DNA of 64,000 nt from Teratosphaeria epicoccoides (Eukaryota; Ascomycota; Dothideomycetes; Mycosphaerellales; Teratosphaeriaceae), in NCBI GenBank assembly GCA_021401465.1, contig JADDMT010000015.1, positions 248,001 through 312,000 on the forward strand. The letters run 5' to 3'. Of this stretch, positions 30,056 to 41,853 are shown one piece after another. The notes below the pieces were generated by a model that worked only from the letters and a program-made list of their open reading frames with translations, did not search any database and was not told the origin of the DNA. The translations under genes were made by a program, and so were the position numbers. The first letter of the stretch is position 1; the number at the start of each line of letters is the position of its first letter.

Positions 30056-32014
30056 TCAGCCAAAGGTCCCGCCGCCAATGATGAAGACTCTCTCCTCCTC
30101 GCGTCTGATCCACTGCACAACCCTGTTGGCTCCAGCGGCGAGCGCTGCCCTCGATGCTTGTGGCCCGGCAACACAGTAGAGCTCGAACAACGGCGTCTCC
30201 CACGCCAATGCACTCGCGTACCTACCCACGCAGTGCTGGACCTTCAGGTGCGAAGTGCGTGAGTGCACGCTCTCATGCAGGGTGCTGTAAATGCTAAGCA
30301 AGCTTCGCTTCGCTGCCAATCCGTGGAAGTATGGCTCGAACGATGGCATTGTGAACTGGACGTTGCCACGAGATTTGTAGAGAAAGTGTCGGAGTACTGT
30401 ACCCGGTACAATCTCAGAACATGTTGGGTGGCCTTTGCGGATTGCTGCCTTGATGATACCCATGCTTCCATTCTTATCGAGCTCTTCCACCAGGTCATCC
30501 CGCATTTTGCGCAGCTCATAGAAGCCTTCCTTGTTTGCTGATATGAGGACGATTGCCAGCTCTTCGTCTTTGCTGCCGCCAGAGGGTCTTTGAGAAGTCT
30601 GACTACTGCTCAGGTCTGGGCCATCCGCAGCCGTCGAGAAGAAGCTGACATACATGTACAAGAACCCAGTATTGTTGAAGCCGGGCAAGCATAGCGGGAT
30701 CCAATTCTCGCCTTCGTTTATGCGGACACTGCCGGCCTCAAACAGCATGTTGAAAATCAAGTGAAGGTCGCCTGGGTGCAGAGAGTGCTTCTTAGGTCTT
30801 ATCACGCTCACTAGACGACCTGCCGCTACTATCAAGCCATAAAGCAAATTTGGAGAGCGGAGTTTGAGTAACGTGTCATTGATGGCTCGCCTGTGCGTCT
30901 TCCGTAGGCGAAGACACTCCAAAGCCGACAGCAAAGTGGAAGGCGAACCGCGCGTGAAGCCGTCTGCCAGTCCGTTGAGAAGTACATCTGTACCTTCCAA
31001 AGGTCGCCGCAAGTCCGTCGAAGGCCGATGGCGGAACATCTGCTCCATACTGGGCAGGGTCAATGTCGACAGAATTTGCATATAGAGAGATTCCAGTTGT
31101 GTGCGCAACTGAGCTTCGCTTTCGTTGAGACGACTGATCGCGACTAGATTCAATGGTCCTTTTGAGAGCATGACAAATCGCGTGCCGCCTGCAGTAAAAG
31201 ATTTCAGCGCGTCTCCAGCTCCCTGGTAGAATGAGAGCAGCGTCTGCGCCACTCCGATATAGTGGCTTATGAGCTGATCGTCGCCATGCCTGCTGTATAT
31301 CGGTTTCCCAGACGCTGAAAGAACAAAAAAATGCTTCAGCTTCGCTTTCCATCGATCCAGCAGAGCCTCCTCGTGTGTGCCATCAAGGTCGTCAACGGCG
31401 CCATCGATCTCCTCAAATTCGTGCTGGATCCGGAGGCTCAGAGGATGAGTCTCAGGCAAAATCTTCTCGGCCTCATCCTCTGCTATGTGAGCATTCAATG
31501 CCTTCCAAGCAGGACTCGGTGCCCTCTCGCTACTGTCACCAAACATGCTTTCGTCATCAAGCCTCACTTCCAATGTCGGCGCATAGCTATTCAGACTAGC
31601 AGAATCGCTGTCACTGCTTCTAGAAACTCGGCCCAATTGCGCGAGACTGTGTTTCCTAGACACAGATCGACTCGCCGGAGAGGCCTGAGCGTTGGCAGAG
31701 TCAACATGACGCTGAGTACGCACATCAGCCAGTGACAATGCTGTCGTTGCTTTTGACAATAGTTGCGGCCTTGATTGCTGCTTGGAAAGGCGGAGAGATC
31801 CTGGCTCGAGCGTTGAGCTCCGGCACGTCACCTCCAACTTCGTTCTTGGGGGTAACGGAGGAGGCGTCAGCTCTCGAGACTGCTCCACTCCACCGCTGTC
31901 GGCATCCTTCGTCGTAGCGTCCGCAGTCCTCGATGCTTCAGGTCCACCAAGACTGGCAGCACTCGCCACATCTACATTTGTGGGCCTCTGCTCATGCTGG
32001 GCTCGCGATGCCAT
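30056..32014 (-). CDS. MON1: Vacuolar fusion protein Mon1 (Rab7 exchange factor subunit)
   Basis: This single exon encodes 652 residues, a usual fungal length. Mon1 pairs with Ccz1 to exchange GDP for GTP on Ypt7/Rab7, driving endosome-to-vacuole and autophagosome fusion. The first 190 residues are disordered and Ser/Pro-rich. The first longin-like domain starts with KHFFVLSASGKPIYSRHGDD and continues with YQGAGDALKSFTAGGTRFVMLSKGPLNLVAISR. Later blocks LLYGLIVAAGRLVSVIRPKKHSLHP, DLHLIFNML, ENWIPLCLPGFNNTGFLYMYVSF and the C-terminal YASALAWETPLFELYC match Mon1 proteins, so the gene looks complete. It starts 227 bases from DOP1 on the opposite strand. Its leader contains a 31-codon upstream ORF (ATG at 32087) that overlaps the MON1 ATG out of frame, which suggests translational damping if transcription starts beyond it. 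Confidence 0.96.
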   Translation of the reverse strand: MASRAQHEQRPTNVDVASAASLGGPEASRTADATTKDADSGGVEQSRELTPPPLPPRTKLEVTCRSSTLEPGSLRLSKQQSRPQLLSKATTALSLADVRTQRHVDSANAQASPASRSVSRKHSLAQLGRVSRSSDSDSASLNSYAPTLEVRLDDESMFGDSSERAPSPAWKALNAHIAEDEAEKILPETHPLSLRIQHEFEEIDGAVDDLDGTHEEALLDRWKAKLKHFFVLSASGKPIYSRHGDDQLISHYIGVAQTLLSFYQGAGDALKSFTAGGTRFVMLSKGPLNLVAISRLNESEAQLRTQLESLYMQILSTLTLPSMEQMFRHRPSTDLRRPLEGTDVLLNGLADGFTRGSPSTLLSALECLRLRKTHRRAINDTLLKLRSPNLLYGLIVAAGRLVSVIRPKKHSLHPGDLHLIFNMLFEAGSVRINEGENWIPLCLPGFNNTGFLYMYVSFFSTAADGPDLSSSQTSQRPSGGSKDEELAIVLISANKEGFYELRKMRDDLVEELDKNGSMGIIKAAIRKGHPTCSEIVPGTVLRHFLYKSRGNVQFTMPSFEPYFHGLAAKRSLLSIYSTLHESVHSRTSHLKVQHCVGRYASALAWETPLFELYCVAGPQASRAALAAGANRVVQWIRREEERVFIIGGGTFG

Positions 32015-32087
32015 CTTTACAACATAGTCGCATTTCCGAGAAGATGTTGTTAAGATCTTGACGACAAAATCGCAGCAAGGTGATCAT
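31992..32087 (-). promoter_or_regulatory. uORF overlapping the MON1 start
   Basis: A minus-strand ATG at 32087 opens 31 codons and stops at 31992. It is shifted one frame relative to MON1 and runs through the MON1 ATG at 32014. A second tiny uORF (four codons) lies at 32150-32164. Use depends on the unknown transcription start. Confidence 0.5.
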
Positions 32088-32241
32088 AGAAGCCTTCCAG
32101 AACAGGTATAGCGTCAAAGTCTATTCGGACCACACGCGAGGACACGTTCTCAAGCATCCAACATCGACACCCTAATTCACACCACCGTCAACATGATCGC
32201 CACCTGATGCTACGCCGGCGTCAGTGCGACGCATTCCAAGC
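32015..32241. promoter_or_regulatory. Bidirectional promoter of MON1 and DOP1
   Basis: Only 227 bases separate the divergent ATGs of MON1 (-) and DOP1 (+), so the promoters and leaders must overlap or be very short. I saw no clear TATA box. Both directions contain upstream ATGs (listed separately), so leader length decides how strongly either gene is translated. Confidence 0.75.
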
Positions 32242-32245
32242 ATGA
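32193..32245 (+). promoter_or_regulatory. Chained uORFs leading into the DOP1 start
   Basis: uORF 1 (ATG 32193, four codons, TGA 32205-32207) has A at -3. Its stop overlaps the ATG of uORF 2 (32207-32209) as TGATG. uORF 2 has 12 codons, and its TGA (32243-32245) overlaps the DOP1 ATG (32242-32244) as ATGA. Each stop therefore touches the next start. Confidence 0.55.
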
Positions 32246-35200
32246 ACGTGATTCCCGCCAACGGCCGGCCCTCGGTCTCCCCTGCCAGCTCTGGGCGTTC
32301 CTCCCCAGCGCCGGCTGCTTCGCGGCGGGCGGTCGAGGAGGGTATGTGCGTCTCCCAAGGCAGCACATATCGAAGCTCGTGCTAATAACAAGCAGGTCTG
32401 TTCAAAGCTGACAAAAGCCTCCGTCGATATGCTGCTCTCATAGATCGAGTGCTGGGAACTTGGGAGACCTCGCCTCAGGAATGGGCCGACTACATCGCGT
32501 TCCTGGGCCGCCTGCTCAAGGTGTGTCCGGGCTAGTGCGTAGCTTTTGACCTTGAATAGTTGACAGTGGAGTGTTAGGCTGTACAGGCACATCCAAAGGA
32601 CACACCAATTCTACCCCACAGCGATAGCGTGGCATCGAAGCTTGCGCAATGCCTGAATCCTGCGCTGCCCTCTGGTGTGCACCAGAAGTCACTGGAGGTA
32701 TACTCGTGCATCTTTTCGACATTTGACGGAGATTTTCTGGCTTCGCACCTGAACGAATACTTGCCAGGCCTGGCATCGGTCCTCTCGTTTGCATCGCTGT
32801 CTGTGCGGCCCGGACTATATGGATTGTTCGAGAAGTATATCGTCCCAATGTCGGCAGCGGATCTGAGACCAGCCCTCAAGTCGATACTTCTTGGACTCCT
32901 GCCCGCATTGGAAGAGGAGACAAGTGAGGATTTCGACCGAGCTCTTGCCATTGTTGAGGATCTGGAGAACAAATTTGCCGATGCGCACATGGCCATCCAT
33001 CATGATCATACGCGAGATGGCTTCTTCTGGCAATGCCTGTTTCTGTGCATCATCACTAGCCGCAGCAGACGTCAAGGGGCGTTGAGTTACCTCATTCGAA
33101 AACTTCCAAAGTTTGCAGATTCTATAGACATCACGAATGATGTGCTGTCACCAGTAGCCGAGGCTGTCATCTCTCCCGAACCTGGTCTCCTTGCCCGAAG
33201 CTTCATCTCTGGCTTGCTTGATCCCCACATGCTAGTTCAGCGAGGGTTTCTTGACCTACTAATCACTCACCTGCCGCTACACTCGCCTGTGCTACGCATA
33301 CAGATCCAGCGCCAAGATCTCGACCGACTGGTGTCAGCGACTGTACAGGTCCTTCTCCGCAAAGATATGAGTCTCAATCGCAGGGTCTGGACTTGGCTTC
33401 TTGGTCCGGCACCCAAGGACAGCGCTGAAAGCTCGGTAGCATCACCAAAGCACAACAATCCACATGCTGTGTATTCTCAATACCAATACTTTCAGTCTTT
33501 TGGAAAGGCGCCACTGCAACGTGTTCTTCTAAAGATGCTGGAAGGCGCACATTCCAGCCCTTTGCAACTGGCTCAACCTTTTCGGATCTGCCTTTCGTTA
33601 ATGGACCGATGGGAAATTGGCGGCTCGCTAATTCCCTACATATTACTTCCGGCACTACAGTCTGTCCACGCCTACAGTGTCGATGCATCGGTACAAGACA
33701 CGGTCGAAGTGATGCGAAGCGCGAATCTATTCTTTGATGGTGTCGAAGCAAGTCTTATCTGGGCAGCCTTCAGTCGAACACTCCAATCTGCTCTGGAGAA
33801 TAGTGGCCAGCGGCCGAGTGAGCTGGAACTACTGAAATGGATGCTGGAGCATCTCAATCTGAAAGACGATGAAATGGTCATGCTTCATGCGCCGCTGGCA
33901 TTTATGCTTCTGGGCAAGCTTCTCTGCGCGCAACCAACACCCGAAATCAAGTCGTCCAACCTTGCTTTGGCTGTCGGAGAATCTCTGCTGAAATTGATAC
34001 CTGCTCGCGCTTTTAGGGACGGTGATACGCCTCCCAACCACGACTCCACTGGACGGACCGACACTGATATCCGTCTCATGGTAGCTATGTTCTATCGAGA
34101 GACAGAGGCGTTGCAGGACAAGCCAACTCTACCCTTGAGTCGCCGCAATCTCGCAACCACACTGTTGGACAGCTATGCTGAGATCACAACCCGTGCTTTT
34201 GATCAGGCTGCAGTACACGCACTTCGACAAAGCGTTTCCATTTTCTCTGACCTTCTCGTAAAAACGCCGGACGTGAAAGGCGACTACGTCAGCAAGTTGC
34301 CGCGGAAAGTGGAGGCCATGATACGAAGCTTGTCGCGCGAGCATGCTACCGTGCCATTTCTTGTGCTGAGTTCTGCTGTGGGCTTAGTAACCTCGTTGCT
34401 GGCTTCTGGTCGCACTACGCCGCCAGAAATGGCAGAGGTCTTATCACTGGTAACGGACGAGCTGTGGAGGCATCTTGCTCCAAACGCGGTCAAGCACCAT
34501 GTAGAAGCTGTCAGACTGATATGGCAGGTTGACACTATGACGACTTGGGAGGACACGCTGCAAGTGTCTTTGTTACAGCTCATGCGCGGAGAGGACGCTA
34601 CTATACGCACTAATGTCTCGATTAGCGACGAGACAGCACGCATATTTGCTGTACTGTGGACACATTCCATACCTGCTGGCCCAGGTGCTAACAAATCTGG
34701 GGCGCTTGGCCTCGTTCGGCGAACCAGTGGAACAGCCAATATGACAGAGGCGGCAGCGATGGAGCGACGGCTCAAGATCTTGTCTGAACCCTTGCTGCGT
34801 GCACTAGACGCGCTCGGCGACCCGTCGAGCAATGCTTCCGCGACAGTCGTGCGATGGCTGAACAGACTCCCAACTCTCGCTTCAGTCTTCGATATTTTGT
34901 TCCAACGCTTGCGAAGCTCACAGTCTGTCCTCTTTGAAGAGTCGGCTGGCGAGAACGGAGCAAGCCGCGAGAGACGAGACATTCTGCGAGGTCTGCAGTA
35001 TGTGCTCCGTCTCTTCAAGCACGTTTTGTCAAACGCCGGTGGATGGTCTTGGGACGTTCTAGGCACATGCACAGTTACGCAAAGTAGTGGAGATGAAGCG
35101 AGCGGCGTAGTGTTTTTGGCACGAATTTGTGCCACCATACTCTCCAACAGTGGTCTCAGCTCTTGGGAGGTTGATGTTTCCGCTTTGAGCGTCCTTGATC

Positions 35201-37788
35201 TCCTCATCTCGAGCCCGCAAGCTGCAGATCTCCTGCCTTTGGAGATGGACAACTCATTGATGAATCGACTGCTCGAATCTCTAGACCTCGGCGCCGATCC
35301 TATCCAGGCGTCTTTACTCGACATTGTTCCGCGTGCTGTACTGCTTGGTTCAGATAGCAGAGCGATTGAAGACAGCTCCAACGCCGACCAACGATCCTCA
35401 TCGGTCGCACAACACCCACGCATTGTTTCACCACAACTGACTGGGCCTGCACCACAAATGCAAGCGCCACCACAGCTTCTACGCTGTTTGCTGCTGGGCT
35501 TTTCATCACGTTCAGCTCGGCTGCACACGGAGCAATGGCTGTCATTCCTTGGCAGTGTTCTCCCAGCTTTCGCCGACAGCATATTTGCCAGTCTGATCCC
35601 ACTCGTCGAATGCATCTGCCGCCAATTGGAGATCACATTAGGTGAGCTCATCGCTCTGACAAGGCACGACGGCAATAGTGCAGTGACCAGTCCTGACGCT
35701 GCAAGTCTGGGAATGACGGAAGCGCTCGAAATGATACTTGCGAGAGCCCATGCTTCACTAGTTCACGAGACTGCTATGCAAGAGGCACCTGAACGGGCTG
35801 TCCACGCGAAGGGCTTACTCAGTTCGGTCACGTCCGGAGTGTTTAGAAGCGAGGGCCTGCCTGCCAGGACTGCATACGCAAATAACCGTTTGACGGTCAT
35901 TTTGGCTTTCCAAGACTCTATCAGAGTCTGTTTAAAGATATGGTCCTGGTCCACTAATCACTCCGAGGCGAGTGACCAAACCTGCCTAGCCACTACCACC
36001 TACAATGCGCAGCGGGTACGCAACAAAACCCGGCATCTTCTCGAACAAATATTCTCTGTCGAGCCTCTGGAGAGCCTAGAGGAGCTCATAGCGCATACAA
36101 GCACCGCCACCAATCAGCAGGATGCTGCAGTCGCCATTAGTCTTCTCCAGGTTATGCAGCAAACGAAGCCAAAGAACGTGGTCCCCGCTATACTTGATGC
36201 TTTGTGTAGTCGCACAAACGTCGCTGCCTTGTCCCAGGAACGACAATCGACACAAACTGTGTCTCTGAGTGCTGAAGACGTGGCGCTGTTTCTGCTACAG
36301 TACCTTCAGTCCATTGAAGATGACGCCACTGATGAGATATGGACGGACAGTCTGGCTTTTCTACGAGATGTTTTAGCAAACCCACTCCCGTATCGTCAAG
36401 TCCTGGCAGCTCTGCTATCAATGGTACATCTCCTCGCACAAAAGGTTGCAAACACCAACTTTGGTGAGCAGCGAAAGATGCGTCGCGAACTTGGTGACAT
36501 CTTCCAAAGATTACTTGCCGCCACCTTGACGACTGTACCGTCTAGGTTCTTTGCAGATACCTCACTGGTTGAGCCACGGCGCAGCGAAATACAGGCTGCT
36601 CAGAGCGACCGGGTTCGGAAAACTAACAATCTGACGGCAGTCTTGACTGACATCGTCCGAGACCTAGACTTGATTCTGGAGACGACAGAACGCATCGCGA
36701 ACGCGGTGAACAGCATCACGGCTAGTCTCATTGCTCCCGTGTTCCGCAGCAAGTCGTTCCCACTGAATGCAAGACAAGGTATACTCAGCTTGCTTCTGGA
36801 ACTGGCGAAGAAAGCACCGGCCGTCAAAACCTGGAAGAAGGAGGTCTCCGACGCTTTCTATGACCCACGATTGTTCGTGGCGCCGCTGGACACTGTCGAG
36901 AACGGCTGGCTGCCAGTGCTGAAGCAGTGGACTTTGAGAGATAAGGAAAAGATGGCTGACCTACTCAGTCGCCTCAGTCCTCCATCGAGCAGCGGTATAA
37001 TGTTTGGCGTAGGCGCCAGCGCTGCTCGACTCGATGCTGATCGCAAGTGTCAACTCAATCTTCGAAGAATATGTCTATTACTGCTCGCTTCCGGCGAAGA
37101 TACCTGGGTTGCTCACATGAGGGAATTCGAGGAAAAGATCGTAGAGCTCTTGGCTGCAACGGAATCATCTTCACCCTCATCAACGATCATAGGTGAGCTC
37201 TTTATGCTTTGTCGAGCTATGATCCTCTCGGCCAGCGCGATCCATTTGTCACCGTTGTGGTCAACGATCAATTCTGCGCTGAGAACTGCCCTGGTGTCAC
37301 TTCTTCCGGGTCACTCGAGCACTTCAATCACGAATATGGGCTGCTTACAGGCCTGTAAGTTGCTGGACTTGCTGATCGCGCTTTCACCGGAGGAGTTCCA
37401 GCTCCACGAATGGCTATACGTTGCAGACACGATCGATGCCGTCTATCGGGATACCGGGTCGAGCTCATGTGCGCTCGCAGATCAGGTTGCAGAAGCTTTA
37501 GCGGTGGCAGATACTGCAGACGAAGGCGAATCTATGGTCCCTCCGACTGCCAATCAACAGAATACAGGTAAAAGGCGCAGCCTGCTACTCAGCAGCCTTT
37601 CTCTCGATGGGGAAGATGTCAAAGCAATGGCGAGGGAGGACTTTGCAAGAGCTATCCTGCGTCCATTTCTAAGTCAGCTGAGTATCCACGCATACGAAGG
37701 TACCTACAGCATGGAGGCTCCAGATGTTCAGAATTGCCGAGAATGTCTGCTCGAAGACCTTCTCGATGCGAGCACATTTGTTGAGTAA
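32242..37788 (+). CDS. DOP1: Dopey family protein Dop1
   Basis: Three exons are proposed: 32242-32341, 32396-32520 and 32578-37788. Two introns of 54 and 57 nt have GTATGT and GTGTGT donors; the first has a GCTAATAAC branch region. They join in frame to 1811 residues, matching fungal Dopey proteins (about 1700-1850). The first splices restore the conserved N-terminus DKSLRRYAALIDRVLGTWETSPQ and WADYIAFLGRLLKA, followed by LPSGVHQKSLEVYSCIF. Dop1 is a large helical-repeat membrane-traffic protein. In yeast it works with Mon2 and the flippase Neo1 in endosome-Golgi recycling, and in filamentous fungi (DopA) it affects polarity and development. No catalytic motif is expected. The leader carries two chained uORFs. 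The C-terminus (NCRECLLEDLLDASTF) looks complete. Its pairing with MON1 on a shared promoter may allow coordinated expression. Confidence 0.95.
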
Positions 37789-39810
37789 GGCGCCACAGTG
37801 ACTGTATCAATCAAAGAACGATCAGGGTATCAGCCGTTCAGATAATCCCTGAGAACCCCAGTCACGAAATCAGGCTTTTCCTATGATATCATGGTGGACA
37901 AGTCTACGTGGCGTTTGGACGAACTGCAGCTTGACGACCCTCGCGGACACACACTGGAGCAAAGTTCGAACAGCTGCCGCCCAAACGGCCCCAAGAAGCG
38001 AACGGTTGGACTTGCAATAGCGCCATGAAGGACTGCCCGATTGACGACGAGGCACAAAAAGATGCATGCTGGTAGAAGAAGCTGTCACCGAGACGGGAGT
38101 GGTCAGCAAGAGCCGCTACACAAAATCCGATCACCACCTTGCTGTTGAACAACTTTGATGGCGTTCTCAGCTTCGAGAACAATGCTGCTGCGGCCAAGTG
38201 GCCTTTAGCCATTCATCAATGTCCAAGCGACAGTGTCGCAACTGATCATCGTCTCGCCATGTCGAACCGCCACGGCAAGCTGTGGTGTCACACTTCTCGC
38301 CCCAAGAGCCGTGTATGCTTTTTAGCGATCCAATCTATCCACGTGCACATTATCTGCGGTTAATTTATGGGTCAGCCCAAGTCAGGTGCGATACTTTTAA
38401 ACCACTCGGCGTAGATGGTTCTGTGGAGACAGACGGTCATGGTGAGGATCAATACTTTCGTATTGTAAGCATTTCTCTCGGCACGCGTCCATGAACACGT
38501 GGACCCAACCAAACTCCTGAACTTTCACAATTTTGCATAATTGCAGATCACTAATATTGTGCATCAGATCGTGGCTGCGCGAAGCAATGCAGGAAGACGT
38601 CATTAAGTATGCGAAGACCGCGTGTAAGGCAGACACCGTTGCAAGATCGCACGAAATGTGGGTCCTTTCGCAAGGTTCGTAGAACAGATAGGACCACTTA
38701 GATCTTTACGATTGAGCTGCTCTAGGGGGCTGAAATAGAGCAATCGTGACCCACTCAGCCGTCGGATTACCTATTCATTGGGTCGACACTGCGGCTGCCT
38801 AAGATCTTAGGCAGGTAAGCATGGTGCTCGGAGGTAGTTGCCAAACCGATACTAGAACTGAACGTACGGATGTGCGAACAGTCTGTATAGGTACCTACTC
38901 ACATGGGATCTACCGCAGCGAGCAGGGAAAATCACATCGTGCAGATGCGTCTGCTGAACGTTCCGGCGACCGTGAAATCGACTATGCGACAGCTGCATAT
39001 CCTATCGGCTGCTGCTCAATTGCCGGGACCGATCATCTTGGCTTACATATCGCCGATGGGGAGGGCGGGCCGTAAAGCACCTACCTGTACAGAGTCTACA
39101 GACGAGCTAATAGTTGCCGAGCATGGGACCTATATTCCATACACATTGTCCGAGAACTTGGCCAGCGCAAATGGTACACGACCAAGACCAAAACCATCGA
39201 AGCTAGGGTAAGATCTCCGAATCGCAGATTGCCACGACTCCAATGGCGCTGCGGCTTCGGTCATCTCAGCCTGATGTTGATCTCGAAGACTGCGACGCCA
39301 AGCGCGCAGGCGTGGCCATCTGCTCCTCCTATTCCACCATGCTGTTCAATGAGCGTCGGATGTTCTTCGAGGCCGTGTCGCCTTGTACTCCTCGCCCAGT
39401 CAATCGCTAGGCTCCTGCTCTTGTGCCGCCTGATGCATTAATATCGATACGGCCTTTCATCACGGTCCTTGCACGAATCAATCAAATGCCAAATACCGTT
39501 GTATGCTAATTTAGAGAATTGGCTTTCTGCTCGAGTTTCGCTTGTCATAGCTCCAGGCGAGTGACCGCTGGAGGCAAGGTTGGAGCAATGGTTCTCCACT
39601 GGTCAATGTACGGCTGTATGTACCTCTATCAGGGCCACTTTGAGGTGCAACACCCTTAGCTGCATACACGATCTGGACGTGCAGGAACCTTGTGGCCATT
39701 CCCACGCGCTCGGCGTGTAATGATCAGCGTCACGCCAGATTCTGCCCTGATCCCATCTCAAAACCATTAGCATTGGGCCGAGATCACCAAGCGCAAATGT
39801 GGGGCAGGCT
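37789..39810. other. 2 kb intergenic region, no gene supported
   Basis: This interval lies between DOP1 (+) and the epimerase gene (-), convergent. Frames are short and frequently interrupted on both strands. The longest ATG frames (about 100 codons, for example 37904-38212 on the minus strand and 38903-39211 on the plus strand) have no recognisable similarity or intron pattern. Confidence 0.5.
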
Positions 39811-40858
39811 TCAGGCCTGCCAAGACCGGTAGATTGTCCGGCTACCATATTTCTGGCCCTTTTTCAAGATTACCATATGTCGAAGCTTCTCGTCGTTGAC
39901 TGCATTGACATAACGGCTAGCTTCAATGCACATGCCGCTGCGGCGGCCACGAGCGGGCTGACCGTCTACAGCAGGAACATTGATGAAGCGCCCAGCATAG
40001 AACTGGAATGCAGGTTCAGTACTGAAGGCTTCCAGATGCAATTTGGTGTTCGGGTGGGACAGCGATATCAGTCGTCTGACTGTAGAGCCTCTGGTGTCAA
40101 TGGACACGGATGAAGGGTCATTGTTGACGATGAAACAATGATCCGGGTCCGGTTCTTGCGGGCCAAGGGTGAATTCCTCATTTGCCGGAATGCCTGGGAA
40201 AGGCTTGATCTCACCAGTAGGTATGCTGGCGTCGTCTGTGACCTGATGCAGGTTGCTGCTGACATTGACCTTGGTGCCTTCGATCGTGGGACCATCAGAG
40301 AGATTCTGCCAACGTCAGATGGAGTCCTGCTTCTTTTGCACAGAGCAGGCTTACAAAGTAAGAATGGTTGGTCAAGGCCACGGCGGTTTCCTCAACCTCG
40401 TCACCGACAAGCTCGACTTCGTACTCGATCTCGAGCGACGTCTTCTCTACGCCTTCATCCTTCTCGACGGTCGGAGTGTACCACAGAGACAATTGCACCG
40501 TACCTGGGAAGCCTTCTTCTCCATCTTTGCTCACATATCTGTACAATGTTGCATCTTTGCCATTCTTCTTCACTGGAGTTGGACCGTCAAAGTCCTGCTT
40601 ACCCCAGCCGTTGGAGCCACCATGAAGCGTGTTCGGTCCATTGTTCGCAGGCAATGCATAGCTCTTGCCATTCAAATTGTTGATCTTTGCGTCCGAGATT
40701 CTGTTGGCTACTCTGCCTATGGTCTCGCCAAAGTATGGCGATATTCCTGGGGTTTTGTATGTGGCAGCGGACGGGAATCCCAAGACTATGTTCCTCCCAC
40801 CGACCTTGAATTCCTGGATGATAGCGCCCTGAGGTAGAAAGGTAAAGGCGTCTGCCAT
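39811..40858 (-). CDS. Aldose 1-epimerase (galactose mutarotase)
   Basis: Two exons are proposed: 40355-40858 and 39811-40305. A 49-nt intron (GTAAGC...GGCAG) is removed, giving 332 residues, the normal family length. The enzyme interconverts alpha and beta anomers of glucose or galactose in the cytosol. The sequence shows GETIGRVANRI, NNGPNTLHGG with His79, and the second catalytic histidine His165 in NHSYFNL, a motif formed across the splice. PDHCF and the catalytic base Glu296 in MCIEASRY follow. The frame continues upstream of 40858 without an ATG, so MADAFTFLPQGA is taken as the start. There is no signal peptide. The neighbours are not sugar genes. Confidence 0.92.
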
Positions 40859-41853
40859 GTCGCGCTCGTGCAGGCTTGCGGATATGATAAGCACTTTGCC
40901 TCAAGGCTGTGCAGATGCGATGGGAGAGGTGACGACTGGACAATCAAAGGTCGTGTTCGGCTCCTTGAGCGGGTCATTCGAGTAGTGGGCAGTCGACAAT
41001 GAGGGGCATTCAAATTTCAGGCTGATTCACCCTGGTGTGTGCGCAATTCTGACCCCGTACCACATGCTCAACAACTTTTATACCACTTTCAAATACATTC
41101 CAGAAGGTGCATCTGGTTGAGCAGTAGCAGAAGAGTCAACGATTGGACTGGCGCGTCGTTGGGAATAGTACTGGCCTCCTGCGGCGGAGAATCGAGCTTG
41201 GTCGTGGAGGCCGATATGCGCACCAACGAAGGTAGCACCTGCACCGAGAAAACAGCTCTGACGGGAAGCTGTGCACTTCGTTGGTGTGGGCGCTTGTGCT
41301 TGTAATTCATCTGATCATTCAGCCTCGTGGGTAAAGCTCCTGAAGGTGGAGCGGTAAAAGTCGGAACGAGCAGTCCGCGCAGGGAGTGACACCGCAACAT
41401 ATTGACCCACGTCCTGCATCGCCACATCGCGAACATAGCAGGTTGTCGATCGAGCATGTAAGGACAGACAACTGAGTGAAATGCAGCGCGCGACCGGCGA
41501 TCATGATCATCATGGATTGATCGCTTATCTATCTGCCATCTAGTGCAGAAACAACGCATACAACATGCGGTCCCGTTTCCTGCTGCATCAATCCTTCCAC
41601 CGCCACTGCGGCGAATGTGGCAACCGCCCACTTGATAGAACGACAACAGCGAAATGGTTGCTGTCTGACGCGCTCGCTCGGAACGCTTCAAACGTATGCT
41701 TTGTCGGACTTGAATGAGCCTTCGATATGGACCTGCGATAGTGTGCATCACCGATGTCATTCAAAAAGCCACGTTGCAGTAGCGACGGCAAGACATTGGC
41801 AACGCGGCTGCAGAGTTGGCCCTCTATGCGGTACGTCATCCATCATTATCGCA
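40859..41853. other. Intergenic region, no gene supported
   Basis: About 1 kb lies between the epimerase start (-) and the stop of the Zn2Cys6 gene (-). A minus-strand ATG frame (41089-41760, 223 codons) exists, but its composition is random (many Arg, Cys, His) and it shows no domain. I do not call it. Confidence 0.5.

Noticed and set aside
41089..41760. 223-codon minus-strand ATG frame between the epimerase and Zn2Cys6 genes
   Set aside because: Random composition and no recognisable feature.
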